This document shows, piece after piece, positions 59,551-60,017 of a DNA stretch of 60,017 nt. The notes beneath the pieces were generated by a model. That model saw only the letters and a program-made list of their open reading frames with translations, had not been told where the DNA came from and did no database searches. Both the position numbers and the translations under genes were made by a program. Positions within the stretch are counted from its first letter, which is position 1, and each line of letters opens with the position of its first letter. Where the stretch lies: contig NZ_JMFO01000021.1 in NCBI RefSeq assembly GCF_000714715.1, forward strand, positions 1 to 60,017, read 5' to 3'. This DNA comes from Candidatus Magnetobacterium casense. GTDB taxonomy: Bacteria; Nitrospirota; Thermodesulfovibrionia; Thermodesulfovibrionales; Magnetobacteriaceae.

Positions 59551-60017
59551 GAGCCTCTTGCAAAAAGAAATCAAAAATCCCTACAAATATCTACTCTCTC
59601 ATCTTTAATGAGGTCTAAATTTTATTCACTCACATAAAAATCTCCAAATCTTCTATTTTATCGGACATAATTGCCAATTTGTTCTGATTTTAGACGCATT
59701 TCTCCCTCATAATGCTAAAACAACCTTTTTTTAGGTATCTTTTATCGTTTAGGTTATCAGTTTTAACATTTGATCGGCAAATAAGACAACAATTCCGATC
59801 ATCAAGTGCATCTTTACTTTCATGCTTCCCCTTACCAAAACATTATTTCCACCAAATTCGGTCTTCAATCTACCATTGACTCTTTCGATTGTAGTACGTT
59901 CATTATATCTTATAGCCTCTGCAGTGGACATTGGTAAAACGCTGCCACGGCGAGGATTTTTGTCTATTATTGGTACATGTCCAAGATTTTTGCTTGTATC
60001 GTATATTGTTTTTGCGT
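59551..60017 (-). mobile_element. 3' end of an insertion sequence, copy 2 (inverted relative to copy 1)
   Basis: Starts with gagcctcttgcaaaa and runs past the window end. It matches 1-325 in reverse complement over its first 325 bases with one difference seen, and gives a further 142 bases of the same IS that copy 1 lacks. Both copies point their transposase 3' ends into the window. Confidence 0.8.
59749..60017 (-). pseudogene. IS4/IS5-type transposase, C-terminal part (cut by window edge)
   Basis: On the minus strand the frame runs from the window edge to TAA at 59749: KTIYDTSKNLGHVPIID, KNPRRGSVLPMSTAEAIRYN, ERTTIERVNGRLKTEFGG, then the hydrophobic tail. DxK..IID and the Glu of TTIERVNGRLK are typical for the last part of IS4/IS5-type DDE transposases. 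The N-terminal part is outside the window; the visible part is not damaged. Confidence 0.75.

Overview
The window looks like a chromosomal contig of an anaerobic or microaerophilic Gram-negative bacterium, most likely a Nitrospirota member. I infer this from the combination of a bd-like oxidase with several c-type cytochromes and an NxrC-like (ethylbenzene-dehydrogenase heme) domain, a Nitrospirota-style nos locus, and many GC-rich short interspersed repeats; no 16S gene is present to prove it. Both window ends lie inside copies of one IS in opposite orientation, so the contig probably stops at unresolved repeats.

Layout. 1-2.3 kb: IS end, an IS1-family element with a damaged active site, a gene tail, an excisionase-like gene and a truncated integrase abutting tRNA-Thr (an integration scar). 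2.7-5.7 kb: yajC-secD-secF. 6-10.4 kb: small proteins, bacteriohemerythrin, an HD phosphohydrolase, an MFS transporter and a secreted Cys-rich peptide. 10.6-26.6 kb: a nitrous oxide reduction locus (diheme cytochrome c, nosZ, split nosR, nosD, nosF, nosY). It is broken in the middle by two tandem ~3.5 kb genes for secreted M6-type metalloproteases. The second half of the locus carries its own diverged copy of the nos promoter and a fused scar of the first and third genes. 27-28.7 kb: a chemoreceptor. 28.8-37.2 kb: a respiratory cluster with a DUF1573 protein interrupted by an in-frame UGA, a transglutaminase-like protein lacking its Cys, a TlpA-like thioredoxin, a cupredoxin-like protein, a CydA-like oxidase subunit and three membrane or periplasmic c-type cytochromes. 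37.4-40.5 kb: MntA/HepT toxin-antitoxin, metallophosphoesterase, LpxL-type acyltransferase, small membrane protein. 40.5-45.1 kb: two signalling proteins (REC-GGDEF-PAS-PAS-GGDEF-EAL and pseudo-REC-HDOD). 45.3-48.6 kb: an actin-like ATPase next to a class A penicillin-binding protein with an N-terminal receiver-like domain. 48.7-53.2 kb: B12-type radical SAM protein, an AT-rich type II restriction-modification pair, a glycosyltransferase. 53.4-58.8 kb: secreted repeat protein, second HEPN/nucleotidyltransferase pair, and a YtkA-like protein with Cus-type efflux outer-membrane and adaptor proteins. 59-60 kb: small membrane protein, a MITE-like inverted-repeat element, IS end.

The genes combine into two electron-transfer modules (N2O reduction; bd-like oxidase with c-type cytochromes), which share related diheme cytochrome c modules. 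Around them lie copper-linked proteins, surface or secreted proteins with shared repeat domains, and cyclic-di-GMP/HDOD signalling. A dispersed 65-100 bp GC-rich palindromic repeat sits in most gene ends; one copy has fused nosR-C to nosD in frame.
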